Origin: Talinum fruticosum
Lineage: Eukaryota; Streptophyta; Magnoliopsida; Caryophyllales; Talinaceae
Direction of reading: 5' to 3'
Assembly: GCA_021018815.1 (NCBI GenBank)
Contig: JAITYX010000053.1
Span: 2,108,001-2,172,000 of the forward strand
DNA length: 64,000 nucleotides
Shown: positions 11,079-22,790 of the stretch, in pieces
Layout of the letters: each line of letters begins with the position of its first letter
Position numbering within the stretch: position 1 is the stretch's first letter
Notes under the pieces: model-generated
The model's database searches: none
What the model saw: the letters and a program-made list of their open reading frames with translations, nothing else
Told to the model about the DNA's origin: nothing
Program-made: the position numbers and the translations under genes

Positions 11079-11592
11079 TATCTCATTTGTGTTGCATGGT
11101 TTGCTCGAGTATATTAAAGCCCAGCTAATCTTAAATTAAAAACTTACATAATAGGTTTAAGAAAAAACTTGTTTCCTAAACCATTGAGGTTTGGTTGCAA
11201 ATTTTTTTGACTTGTAATTTTTGATAACTATTTACAAGTCCATTTAGATTTAAATACTTATTTTTGGGGCATCAAAGTTTGGTTAAATATTGTTGAGAAT
11301 GAAAACAATTTATATATTTGACACAAATTTTTTGAAATTCATGTTTTGGCCACAAAACCGGGCATTTAAGAAAATATGCTTGTTTTTTTAACACTCGTTT
11401 TAATCTTATAGTCACTTTGCTTTTACTAGTTATTAGAGCATGTTTCAATTAGCATTTATAAAAGCGTTTATAACTACTAACAGTTCATAACAATTTATAA
11501 CAACTCTTAATATCTCATAATAACTCATAACACCTGTTAACAACTCATAATAACTCTTCACAACTATAATCACTATAGTAGCTACTTACTTT
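11079..11592. other. AT-rich spacer with CATAA-type repeats
   Basis: No gene is seen. The right part (about 11440-11575) is a run of diverged copies of a CATAAC/CATAAT motif, as in AACTCATAAC and CTCATAATAACTC. A similar run occurs at 31841-31955. Bases 11588-11592 (ACTTT) are the target duplication of the solo LTR. Confidence 0.5.
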
Positions 11593-13126
11593 TGAAGGTT
11601 TGCTCGGGAGAGTCTCGAGTCACCCTAGAGGGGGTGAATAGGGTGATGGAAAAATCTTTGCGAAAACACACACTTTTGTGCGGAAAAGTGACCAAGACAG
11701 AATCCGAGTCTAAACACGGGTCGAAAAGATTGGACTCGTAAAGCAATGAATCGAAGAAGCAGGAGCACTAAAGCCATGTCTGGGTCTAGAATGAACTCGT
11801 AAAGAGAACACGAAATTTTTACGTGGAAACCCTCCCGGGGCAAAAACCACGGCCCGTGTCAATCCGGACACGAAGTCAAATCCACTATTTTGAGTCCACA
11901 AAATACCGTGAACTTGACGTAACCCGAGTTGCTCTCTTAGACAACTCTATACAGATTTTCCTAGACTCGAAGTTACCTTATCCGATCTAGTACTTCCTAG
12001 CTGAGATAACCCTTACAGCTAGGGATAACTAAGCCGAGTTAACCTTTACAGACTTAGTCAAGGGACCTTACAAAGAATGCAAGAAGTGTTTGTAACGAAG
12101 TACAAGACCTTACAACTCGTAAAGTAATGAATTACAGAGTGGGAGTTGTAAGTTGAAGATTGAGAGTAAAAATACAATAACTTTGAATAAGTAAGTGTAT
12201 AGACAATATGTTCTCGCAACCTTCAAGTCTTGTGAAGTGGCTTCTTCTTATAGATAAGACCGAGCAGAGTAGCCGCTATTTCCATCTCGCTGACCGAGAG
12301 TCCTCTCGTGACCGTTGAGAAAGGCTTTCCGAGTCACTCGGAAAGTATCCGTTGAAATATGAACGTTGGACAATGGTTTAACTCTCTTGGAAGTCCCAAA
12401 ACCATCGGTTGTGTCTTGAAAACCGAGGTGAAAACCACCTGTTAGGCTTGGCGTTCCAGCTTTTCCGGATATTGAAGCGGACATCTTCGACACAATCTTC
12501 CGAGACTAAAGCGAGCAAGGTGAAAAGCCATATCTCGCTGGTGATTTGACGTTCGAAGCCGGCTACTTTTGTAGTTTTGAAAAGATATCCTCGATTGAAT
12601 AACCTACAAATGTAAAACAACTTTGGTTCTCAAAGTATAAAATACTTTGGTCCAAGGTTAGACACGAATAACAAAATAATCTTGAGAAATTACGCAATTG
12701 ATTATCCGAGTCGAAAGGAAATGGAATATTCTGAGTCTAATATCCATGATACTCGTAATTCCATATGACTTAGTCTTAAGAAAAGAAACACGTTCTATAG
12801 CAAATATCAAAGTGAGAAAGAACTTGATATAGACTAAGCATGAAATGAACTATGAATGCCGACTATGCAAACGATAGAGTAAATAATCACAAGTCGATTC
12901 TAAGTGAGAAAGGACTCGGAATAAAGAACAACTTTTCCGAGTCGCTAACAAAAACGATTAAAGAGATATGTGAAGGCCGAATCGCATAGGAAGGATACTA
13001 TTTAATTCAAGTATGTTTCTAAGACACGGAGAATGCCTTGGAATCAAAACTCTATATGAATGACATCGTTATACCCGATTCCTTTTGCATGACTCGAAAG
13101 ATATAGAGCAAGTGTTCGAGTCTTCA
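11593..13126 (-). mobile_element. Solo LTR of the Sirevirus-type copia family
   Basis: 1534 bp with ends TGAAGACTC...AACCTTCA on the minus strand. ACTTT flanks both sides (11588-11592 and 13127-13131), a perfect 5-bp target duplication. No primer site or polypurine tract adjoins it, so the internal region was lost by recombination between LTRs. It is closely similar to the LTRs of copia-2. Confidence 0.9.
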
Positions 13127-13166
13127 ACTTTAATCGCTAATCATAACCTCATTTAATTTTTATTAT

Positions 13167-14604
13167 TGAAGACTCAAATTATAACTCTAAGTCATTTTGA
13201 GTAACACATGAAGATTTAGGTACAAATCTTATCTCCTCTAGGTTTTGATTTCAAGACATTTTGAGTGTTATAAAAACTCTCATATAAGTTTTCATACATT
13301 TCTTATCGACTCGTAAATCACATTATTCTATATCTTTTACACCGATGTTTCGACTCACTCGGACATCACTCGGATCTAGTGCATGTTCAAATAATTTCTC
13401 TAACTTTTTTATTCCGAGTTCTAACTGCATATTTCAATGCAAAGTGAATTACAGTGTTAATTCCTTCTTCTAAGTCGGTTTGTTTGAGAACTATTTGTCT
13501 AGATCAAGTTGTTATCCTCTTATGATTCTATTCTTTTTAACTTGATCATTCTTAGGATTGACTCTACTTGAATTTGAGTATATTGAATACTAGACTCGGA
13601 AAATTTCAGTCTTCCGGGCCCAAGATAATTATGCACTTAATTGTCTTAATTAAATTATTATCTATGCCTAATTTTTGGACCAAAGTATTTTATACTTTGA
13701 GAACCAAAGTGGTTTACTTTTGTAGGTTATTTAAATGAGGTTATCTTATTTTTGAAATATAAATGTAGCTGACTTCTAGCTGTCAATCACTAGCGAGATA
13801 AGTTTTATCTACTTCGAACAGGGCTCGGACACCGTGTCGTGGTTTCCACCTTGCTTTTCGGACATCACCAGTTAACTAGAGTACCTTTAGGAGCCAAGAC
13901 TCGTTGCACAACGTTCACATCCCAACGGATCTTTCTCGAGTGGCTGAGAAGAGCCGTTACAAAGGTCGATAAGGAGTTATGTTCGTAATCAAGACTCAAC
14001 GGTCACTCTACTCGTCATCTATAAATAGAAGCCACTTCACAAGACTTGAAAATTGCTGGAATTATTATTCAACATTATTTGAGCAAAAATCTTTATTTTC
14101 ATATTCAATCTTCTACTTACAGACTCCCGACTTGTAGTTAATATTTTCCGAGTTGTAAAGTCTTGTAATCGATTACATACTTCTCTTACTATCTCGAGTC
14201 AGGTCCCTTGATTGAGCTATAAGGGTTAACTCAGCTCGGTTGTCCCTAACTGTAAAGGGTATCTCGGTTAAGAAGTACTAGATCAAATAAGGAAATTTCG
14301 AGTATAGGAAAACCTTGTAAGGAATTGTCTAAGGGAGAAATTTTGGTAGAGTCAGTCCTTTGTATTTTGAGGATTCAAAATAGTGGATTTGACTTGGTGC
14401 TTGGATTAGCACTCGTCCGTGGTTTTCTGCCCCGGGAGGGTTTCCACGTATTCCTGTGTGTTTTCTTTTCTTGGTCCAATCAAGACTCAAACTCAACGGT
14501 TTATTCTTTTACGAGTAAAAAGTTACTAAGTTCTCTCAAATTTCCTCAATCACCCTATTTACCCCTCTCTAGGGTGACTTAAACTCTCCAAGAGTAAACC
14601 TTCA
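13167..14604 (+). repeat. 5' LTR of copia-1
   Basis: 1438 bp, TGAAGACTC...AACCTTCA. A TATA box (CTATAAATAG) lies at 14019-14028, upstream of GAAGCCACTTCAC. The stretch near 13405-13580 is longer than in the 3' LTR, which has lost about 120-150 bp there. Confidence 0.88.
14019..14028 (+). promoter_or_regulatory. TATA box of copia-1 5' LTR
   Basis: CTATAAATAG sits about 580 bp before the LTR end. The 3' LTR has the same box near 30692. The younger minus-strand copies carry a weaker TATCTATAAG at the matching place. Confidence 0.55.
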
Positions 14605-14618
14605 ATTGGTATCGAGCC
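14605..14618 (+). other. Primer binding site of copia-1
   Basis: ATTGGTATCGAGCC directly follows the LTR. It matches the plant initiator-Met tRNA type of site (TGGTATCAGAGC) with one base missing. copia-2 has the same sequence at 54293-54306, so the missing base belongs to the family. Confidence 0.75.
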
Positions 14619-14663
14619 TAACCTTTCAAGAAGGATCTAACAATCCAAAGGTCTAAAGATCGG

Positions 14664-16764
14664 ATGACTCATAACATTGGAGTGTTCAATGAAGGAAGGT
14701 CTTCCACCGGAGCACCAAAGTTTAAAGGATAAGACTTCGTGTACTCGGAAGAAACCGATGGAGTGCTTTCGTTAGATAACGATGAAGATGTCCGGAATAT
14801 CATCCAAGAAGGAAACTACATCCCAATGAAGATGGAAGGAACAAGATCTCGTGCCTAAAGAAAAATTCTAGTACACCAATGAAGAATCGGAGAATTTCGT
14901 AAAGAACTTCAAAGCAATGAACATTCTTATGTGTGCTATCAGCTCAAAAGAGCACAATAGAGTGTTAGCCTACGACACGGCCAAAGATGTGTGGGACACT
15001 CTTGTCAACACGGACGAAGGTACAAGCCAAGTGAAACGATCGAAGATAAGCCGGTGTCTTCACAAATATGAGCTCGTTTAAGATGGAGCCGAAGAAAACA
15101 TCACTCGGATGTTTATTTGCTTCACCGAGATTACAAACAATCTCAAATTTCGGGTAGAAAAATTTCTCACGAAGAAATGTTCGAAAAATTCCGAGAAGTC
15201 TCACGAAGAAAACATCACTCGGATGGGGTTCCAAGGTGACAGCCAACGAGGAAGCTCATAACCTCTCTCAACTAAAGCCGGACAAATTAATTAGGAAGCC
15301 GCTTACCCATGAGATTCACTTGGAAGAAGAGGATGTCGAAGTCAGCACCAAAAGGAACATTGCGGTGAAGGCCTCGGAAAGTAGAGAGGAAAGTATGAGT
15401 GCCTCGGACTCGAAGAGGAGCCAATGGCACTTATTGCCCAAGGCTTCAAAAGAATGATGAAGCATAAGAGGTGGGAAAAGAGGCCAAAGGAAGAGTTCTA
15501 CAAGAAGGATAAGAAGGACATAAAATGTAAATATTCCTCCCCTTCAAAGTTATCTTTAACTAAGAACTCTAGCTCTGTTGAATGTGGCAGACAAAGATCA
15601 CATAGACAAGGACTGTCCGAAGAGAAAGAAGGATAGAAAGAAGAAGAAGGCTATGATGGCCACATGGAGCGAGGACTACTCATCGAAGAAGATGATGATT
15701 CCGGTGACTCAAAGTGTCTAATGGCACCGACGAACTCGTAAGCCGAATCTAAGTCGGATAATGACAACTCGTACACCGAGGAGACAAGTCCTCGGGAGGT
15801 AATTGAATACTTTCTCAAGTTATTCAAAGTTGATTTGGCTAAATCTATTTATTCTTTGGAAGAAAAGTCCAATTCTAATTCTTTTCAGTTCAAAGAACAA
15901 CTTGAGTCTCTTACTTCTAAGAACAATTATTTGAAAAATGAATTGGAAAACCGAGACTAGCTCGAAAGAACTCAAGACTAGTACTCAAAATAATGAGATT
16001 GAGTCTAAGTCACTCGAAGAGAAAATGAGCAATTAAAAAGAAAGCTCAATGAGTGTCAAGAGCTTGTTTTGAAATTTACTCAAGCTCGGAAAAACCTTGA
16101 CATGCTTTTAGGCTCTTAGTGTGTCTCCTTCGGAAAGAAAGACTTGGTTTTAACGAAGAGGAGGAATCTAATTCCTACTCAAATCTTTTCAAAAAGGATT
16201 CCAAAATTGTGAAGTCCAGGAAGGCTAAGCATGGTCCCATTCATAAGAATGAAAGGAGGACTGAGCCCAGACTAGTTTATAAGAAAAACCTTCTCCACCT
16301 GTTTACAAAAGAAAATATTTTCAAAAGAAAGAGACACAGAGTTAAGTCTTTAAAAAGAAGATTCAGAATCGGACCAAACCGAAAGTCATTCAAATCTGGG
16401 TTCCTAAGAGCCTTCTTCCTCTGAAAAAGGACCACAACAAAAGGGTGTTACGGGGTTCGTAAGAGGAAGTGAGAAAGGTTAGTGTGTTTCGACTTGCAAG
16501 TAACTTAGAAAAGGACGAAAGGTCATTGGTACTTAGACAGTGAATGCTCACGCCATATGTCGAGAGACTCAAGACTCTTTTCTTAGTTGGAAGATTTTAA
16601 AGGAGGCAAAGTCACTTTTAGAGATGACAAGTAAGGGCAAGATAGTTAAAATTGGCAAGATTGGGAAGGAAGACAACCCGGTCGACCTAGTCTATCTTGT
16701 CAAGGGACTAAAGTAAAATCGCTCAAGCATCTCTCGCTCCGTGACAAAGGTCAAGAGGTAAGAT
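14664..16764 (+). pseudogene. copia-1 gag and start of pol (protease), broken
   Basis: Starts at an ATG in the frame of copia-2 gag (NIGVFNEGRSST here, NTGEFDEGRSSN there). The capsid-like part is seen in pieces (YIPMKMEG; CYQLKRAQ; an acidic Lys-rich stretch at 15236-15640). The zinc-knuckle region is damaged near 15570-15610. The protease active-site motif is at 16527-16560 as WYLDSECSRHM, where Glu replaces the Gly that follows Asp-Ser in the usual DSG. The frame has many stops and small indels. It is cut at 16764 by the Athila-like insertion and resumes at 24436. Confidence 0.8.
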
Positions 16765-18405
16765 TGATAAGTGCCATATTTCTATTAAATTTCATAGGAG
16801 GTTGCTTGTCATTTTTGGGGATTTATATGCATATTTATGTACTTTATGCCCCATTTATGCTTTACACTTGGGTTTTGCGTTTTTTGTCCTGTTTCTACAA
16901 CTTCCTAGTGATTTGGACCTGATTTTGTCATATTTTTGGTCAAAGCTATTTTGAGTCTATGTTTCTAACTTCTTTATTGAAAGAGATTTCAAATAACATA
17001 TTATAAGCTCAATTTATTGAGGAACGAAAAAGATATGAGTCGGAAAGTAAGAAGGGTGCGGTAACTGACACTTCTTTACTCTCTGAATCATATTTTTTCC
17101 CACACTTGCGAAGCAAGCATAATGATGAAAGAATTAGAAACTAGACTCAATGAGCTTTCCGGAAAATCAAGAATCGCATCATTTGGACATCCGATGAGGA
17201 AGTTATGACTCGAACCAATTTGACGTATGCCTTCTAGTAACCAACACGGGACGCCCGTTTCGAGGAAACGGCCCGTGTTGGAGGTCGGAGCCTTGCATTG
17301 AGAACGGGAAGGTTGTGTCGGTGGACACGACCCGTTTGCAATGTTTCCGTCCGGCTTTGATGTGCCAGCAGCCAGCACGGGCAGCCCATGCTCGGAGGAC
17401 ACGGCCTCGTGTTGGAGGTAAATTATGCCGAGACGATTTGGTTTTTGACGGTTTCGGCTCTTGATTGCTTCTTAATGGCTTATTTAAGCTGATTTTCGGC
17501 CATTCCTGCAAAGATCCAGTCCATAATCCACTATTCATCCTCTATTATTCATCCATACCTTTCATCCACATCAATCCAAATACCTTTTGAAGATTGAAGA
17601 AGAAGTTTGAAGCGGTTGCACGATTCCATTTGAAGTCGAGAGATTAAAGTGGAGCGCTTCAAGTTTGTCATCTAATTCTTCATTTTTTGCTGTTTGAGGT
17701 TTGATTTCAATGTATTGGATTTTATTTATGCTTTCAATAAACATGTCCGAGTAGCTTAGTTTTTCCAGGGATTTGTAATCCGCAACAATGAAATTTGATT
17801 AGTTTTCCATTATTTGTTCTTGAATTCTGATTTTGATCAATAGAAGGTTGTGTTTATCATGTTCATGAGTGTTTTGAAGGCCTAGGATACTTGTGTTTAG
17901 AGATTAATCTACCATGTACTCGAAAAGTGAAATAGAATAATCCGACAACCAACCTTTCTACCTAATTTATGAAATTTGAGAAAAGAATAGTAAATTAGGA
18001 GATCGCTTTGATAATTTGAAATCTTTAACTTTGATGAACTTAAAAGGCATATGAAAGTTATTTGATAGGTTAATTAGAGCAATTCTATTAAGCATCGAAA
18101 GAGTGGTACAATTTTGTGATTATCGATCCTTGATTTACTTGAATGAATAATTGCACAAATTATGTTTAAATAATCAAATATCATTGTTAGGAAAGCAAAT
18201 CCCTAGATGTTTTTATCCATTGATTTAAGTTTAGATTAATTTCCTTGATTTTAATATTTAGAACTAGTATAGAGAAGCAAACTCCAAAAATCCGATTAGC
18301 TTAGCAATTGAGTAGAGGACTAGTTTAGTGTGTTGCTAGATCGAGTCCTTGTAGGATCAATCTTGACTAGCTACAATTTATATACCGTGCGCTTGCGGCC
18401 TGTTA
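16765..18405 (+). repeat. 5' LTR of the Athila-like element
   Basis: 1641 bp. It ends CCTGTTA where the 3' LTR has CCTGTCA. It contains a cluster of three GC-rich hairpins (17242-17415) in otherwise AT-rich sequence. Confidence 0.85.
17242..17415. repeat. Cluster of three hairpins in the Athila-like LTR
   Basis: Three inverted repeats follow one another. 17242-17280 pairs CAACACGGG with CCCGTGTTG plus CGTTTC with GAAACG. 17302-17337 pairs AACGGG and GTGTC with GACAC and CCCGTT. 17373-17415 is CACGGG...CGTG. The loops are short. The same cluster sits in the 3' LTR at 23267-23440. Confidence 0.7.
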
Positions 18406-18411
18406 AGTTTT

Positions 18412-18427
18412 TGGCGCCGTTGTCGGG
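18412..18427 (+). other. Primer binding site of the Athila-like element
   Basis: TGGCGCCGTTGTCGGG begins six bases after the LTR. It is complementary to the 3' end of plant tRNA-Asp with one mismatch, the primer type used by Athila elements. Confidence 0.75.
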
Positions 18428-18548
18428 CCTCTATTTTTAGCAGATCATTAGATGAATACTCTCAAATTGACTAAGTGTTTATTTTCTTTTTCTGTTTTGA
18501 TTGCATTGGTAGTTTTGTTTTTGTTCTTACTAGGCACTCTCTCCTTGC

Positions 18549-19625
18549 ATGCAAAAAGCTCAATTATTTGAGTTTGATCCTGAAATTGAGCGAACCTTCC
18601 GCTCTAGACGGAAGAAGTAAAGGCTAGAGAAGGATAGGAAGAAGCAAGAAAAACTCCAAGCAAAAGCCCAAGGTGGCCGGTGAAGAAAGAAGAACTTTTA
18701 GGCAATATGTGACACCGAATGTCACTAATCCACCAACGGCCATCAATGTCCCGAGTGTAGTCAGTTGACCAGTTTGAGGAACCAGATTTCCACCTTCATC
18801 CAAGAGCCGGAAGAGACTTTATATGAAGCATGGGAAAGGTTCAAGGATCTCCTTCGCCAATGCCCCCAACATGGATTTGAGCCATGGGTGCCCATTTAAG
18901 CTTTCTACAATGGGGTTGATGATCACTTGAGAGCCACTATTCTTGCGGCGGCGGGAGGAAACATCATGAGCAAGTCCGTCGATGAGCTCTACACCTTGAT
19001 TGAGCAGATGGCGTTAAACAACTTTCAATGCTCCAAGCCCTGTTCCAAGAGAATGGGAGGTAAGCTTGATGTTGATGTAGTTTCTGTCCTTTCCGCTAAG
19101 ATAGATGTTATAACTCAAAAATGGACCGTCTCGAATGTGAATGTTGCCCCTCCCCTTCCATGTGCTTCTTGTAGTTCTTATGAGCATGAGACTTTATTTT
19201 GTCCTATGGGTATGGCTAGCAATGGACCAACCGACCAAGCCAATTTTATTGGCAACCCGAACCCAAGGCCAAACTTTGACCCCTTCTCAAATTTCTATAA
19301 CCCGAGATTGAGGTATCACCCTAATTTTTCCTACCGGAACAACAATCCCATGGGTCTCGCAACAAGTCCCAAGACTACTCGCCCCGGATTCCAAAGACCT
19401 ATCCAACCTTAAGTGCCCCAAAAGTCTAACATGGAGGTCATGATGGAAAGCATGCTTTTGGCTCAACAAAAGCAAGATGAGATTATCAAGCAATTGGCTT
19501 CAAAAGTTGAAATCTTAGCAACTCACAATAAGATGCTTGAAACTCAAATTGCTAGCCAAGCAAGCTCTTCCTCTAGCTCTCCGGGTAAGCTTCCTAGCCA
19601 ACTAGTGCCTAACCCTAGGGAATAA
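18549..19625 (+). pseudogene. gag: Athila-type gag, broken
   Basis: The protein would coat the element's RNA. The frame starts at MQKAQLFEF and shows family landmarks in order: ETLYEAWERFKDLLRQCPQH and AFYNGVDDHLR (retrotransposon gag core), SKSVDELYTLIEQMALNNFQ, a knuckle-like CASCSSYEHETLFCP (18927-19412 open), NPRPNFDPFSNFYNP, then a coiled-coil-like segment (QDEIIKQLASKVEIL) and a Ser-rich tail. In-frame stops near 18618, 18680 and 18900, and one after QRPIQP at 19410, break it. It continues towards protease with little spacing. Confidence 0.75.
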
Positions 19626-20784
19626 TGTAATGCCATAACTTTAAGGAGTGGGACACAATTGGCGGGCCTAATAGTGATAGGAATAAACATGTGGTCATTG
19701 CCATGCAAAATATGAATGATGTTGTGAATGATGAGGTGTCTACACACTCCAAAAAGTCCTTAGTTGATGTTAGTGTGCATAATGAGAAGGAGACTCCTAA
19801 TGACTCGACCAAAAACTCCCGAAAGAATTTACACTCCGCCTTTACCATTCCCGTAAAGAATAGCAAAGGCTAAGCTTGATATGCAGCTTCGGAAGTTTTT
19901 GGAGATGCTTAAGAAATGCAATATAAACATTCCTTTCATTGATGCTTTGACTCAAATGCCTTTGTATACTAAATTTTTGAAAGAGATCCTATCCAAAAAG
20001 AGGACATTGAATGAGCAGGAGACTTTTGCATTGAGTGAGGAGTGTAGTGCGGCAGTCCAAAATAAGCTTCATGAAAAGCTTAAAGACCTAGGTAGTTTTT
20101 CCATCCCATGCCTCGTTTGGCAATGTGTCCATAGATCGAGCTTTATGTGATTTGGGGTCAAGTGTGAGCTTGATGCCGTATTCTTTATATAAGAATTTGG
20201 ACATAGGTAAGTTAAGGTCCACCACCATTTCTCTTCAATTAGTGGATAGTTCTCGTGACATATCCTTTAGGTATTTTAGAGGACATTCCTGTCAAAGTTG
20301 GTGATTTCTTTGTGTCTCGTGGACTTTTTAGTTCTTAATATGGCTGAGGATACCCATACCCAAATCATTCTTGGGAGGCCTTTCTTGGTTACTCGTTGGA
20401 TGTAAGATTGATGTAAAAGAGGGAAGATTGACCTTTGATGTAGGGGAGCATCACGCTGAATTTGATTTTTTAAGAAACATGATGTTTCCCCATCTCGCTG
20501 AATGTTGTAGTGTTGAAATGATTGATGAAGTAGCATGTGATAAACCTTTGCAAGAAGTACATGAACTTGTTAATGCTAACGTGGTAGAGGTTGACAAATT
20601 TCCTCCGCTAATGTTTGGCAAGGGCATGTCCTTTGTGTTTAATGAAGTTTGTCTCAATGAGTGTATTAGGTTAAAGCTTGCTTTGGTTGAAGCTCAATGC
20701 ATTAGAGCTCTTGATTTGGACCTCAACTGGAAGGTCAAATGTGATGGTGGCCCGTCCGATGGTGATCGCCACGATAGAGAGTAA
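19626..20784 (+). pseudogene. Athila-type protease region ending without reverse transcriptase
   Basis: The stretch before protease is well kept (NITLRSG-type start near 19630; LRKFLEMLKKCNINIPFIDA and ILSKKRTLNEQETF at 19881-20150). A frameshift follows near 20100. The protease core is read as ALCDLGSSVSLMPYS near 20145-20190 (family DLGASINLMP) and IILGRPFL near 20366. The last open frame (20371-20784) passes IDVKEGRLTFDVGEH and ends DGDRHDRE. In full Athila elements reverse transcriptase follows this linker; here non-coding DNA follows. Confidence 0.75.
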
Positions 20785-22790
20785 TTCTTGATAAGGCTAT
20801 TTGGAGATTGATGATTGGAGCTGGGTCTAGCTAATGATCTTAAAGAAGCGCTGCTTGGGAGGCAACCCAAGGTGATTTCTTTTTATTTTATTTTATTTTT
20901 ATTTTTTAGGTAGTTTGTATTTTTCATAAAATTTACCATTATATGCACTTGAAGAGTGATTGTTCTTTCTCCTTCCATCACATTGATTGTTAATTGCATT
21001 AAGGACAATGCTTTGTCCTAGCATGGGGGAAGGTTTTGCATTCATGTGGTACATGAAGAATAATGTATATAGTTGCATTTGCATCCATATAGTTGCATTT
21101 GCATCCATATAGTTGCATATAGTTGCATGTACTTTAGTTTAGTTTTCTTAGTTTTCTTTTATTTGACTTTTATATTTAGTTTCATTTTGTGATTTCTAGG
21201 TTTTGCAGCTTGCATTTAGGTTGCATGTAAGGGTAGTTTTTATAACTTTCATTAGAAAATCAGAAAAAAATTAAATAATCTAAAAAAAAAAATTAGATTA
21301 GACTTTAGGTTAGTGAATAAATCCTCCGATGATGATTCTCGGGTTATGTAGTTTTTCTTTTCACTTTGTTTAATCTTGTACGGCCCATTTGTGAATAAAG
21401 TTTTTGAAAAGAGTTTGCAAAAGAATCTTGGTTTAGAATTGCACTTTGATAGAGATGATTGATTACCCTTCTTAATCTTTTGATGTGATATTGGCATGTG
21501 GAACATCTTAAATTAGAATTGGTTGTTGAGCCTTAACCCGTGAGACCACTAAGCCTTAAAAGACTAACCATTTTTATTAGTCTCATGTTTTCCATGTGTG
21601 ACTCTATCTTGGTTGCAATCTCTAGAACTTGCTTTGAATCTCTTCAAAACCGCAATTTGTATTTGCATTGATAATGTGATAGAGGTATTCAATTGTTGAT
21701 TTTGTAAGTTACATGAGCCAAAAAGCCACCCTTTCTTGTATGAATTACCACTTTTAGCCCTTTTCTAGCCTTTGACCACTCTTTTTGATTGAATCTACAT
21801 TAACAAGCCTTGGCTAAATACATTTATCCTACCCTTAAGCCATTGCTTAGAGTATTTTGAGTGTGATATAGGTTGATTGTGGTAAATTTTGTGGTTTGGT
21901 TGATGAGGATTAGTTGTGAAATTTCATTCTTGAGACTTTCTCAACTTTTGTGGTTGCAATTAGGTTGAAAATTGGAAACTTGCCTAGTATTATAAATTTG
22001 TTTGTTTTGCCATTAAAAAAATTTTAAAAATCAGAAAAAAATGTGATAGAAAAAAACAAAAAAATAAAATCAAATCGGAGAAAAAAAGGATGAAATAAAG
22101 TGTTTTGGCAGTAGCTTGTGTAGATTTAAGGTGGTTTCCAATGGGGTTTTTTGGGTTTGTTTTGAATGTTTATGAATGGGTAGTATTGTATATATGAGAT
22201 ATTTGATGAGCTAGCTCCAAATTTGGCTTTTAGCTCCTCATTACTCAAAAAATTTTCCACTCCTACCTTTAACCCCTAGCCCCGTTACAACCCTTTAAAA
22301 GACCTCTTGATTGTCATTTGCATTTGCATCTCGTGGTGGAGAGTTGAGATTCTTAGCAAGCATATGGTAGATTGTTTCTTTGGTGAGAGTATTGAGAGAA
22401 TTTTCATTGTTATATATTTTCAAACACATGAGAGGAGTGTTTCCACTTTCCTAAAGTGAGGTTTGCTCTCAATCTTTCTAGTTTTATGCTTATACATGTC
22501 CTAACTTGCTATCATTGGAGATTAAGGGTGATTGATTTGATCTTGATTGTGTAATTCATTGAAATATTTTCAAAAACTTCCCTCTTACTTGTGCTTAATG
22601 GTTTTCATCACTTTTGGGCTATTATTGGTTAAACTTAGTTGTTAGAGAATTCTACCGATGCTTACCCGAGGAGGGTGTGTAAATAGATTTTGCCTTTTCA
22701 TCTTGAGTCCTTTTATTTTCTTTTTAATTTTATTTTTGTTTGAGTCTTGTATTTGCTTGGGGACAAGCAAGGTTTAAGCATGCAGGACTT
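20785..22790. other. Non-coding 3' internal region of the Athila-like element
   Basis: AT-rich, with no coding sequence seen. It contains the motif GCTGCTTGGGAGGCAACCCA (about 20851-20871) and a GCATGGGGGAAGG segment (21021-21033), both familiar from Athila-type 3' regions. It also holds a short minisatellite (21067-21129) and a purine-rich stretch (GGGGACAAGCAAGG, from 22759) shortly before the 3' LTR that probably holds the polypurine tract. Confidence 0.55.
21067..21129. repeat. 20-bp minisatellite (about 3 copies)
   Basis: Two full copies of a 20-bp unit starting ATATAGTTGCATTT, a third cut to 12 bases, then another partial ATAGTTGCATG. It lies within the Athila-like 3' internal region. 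Confidence 0.8.
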
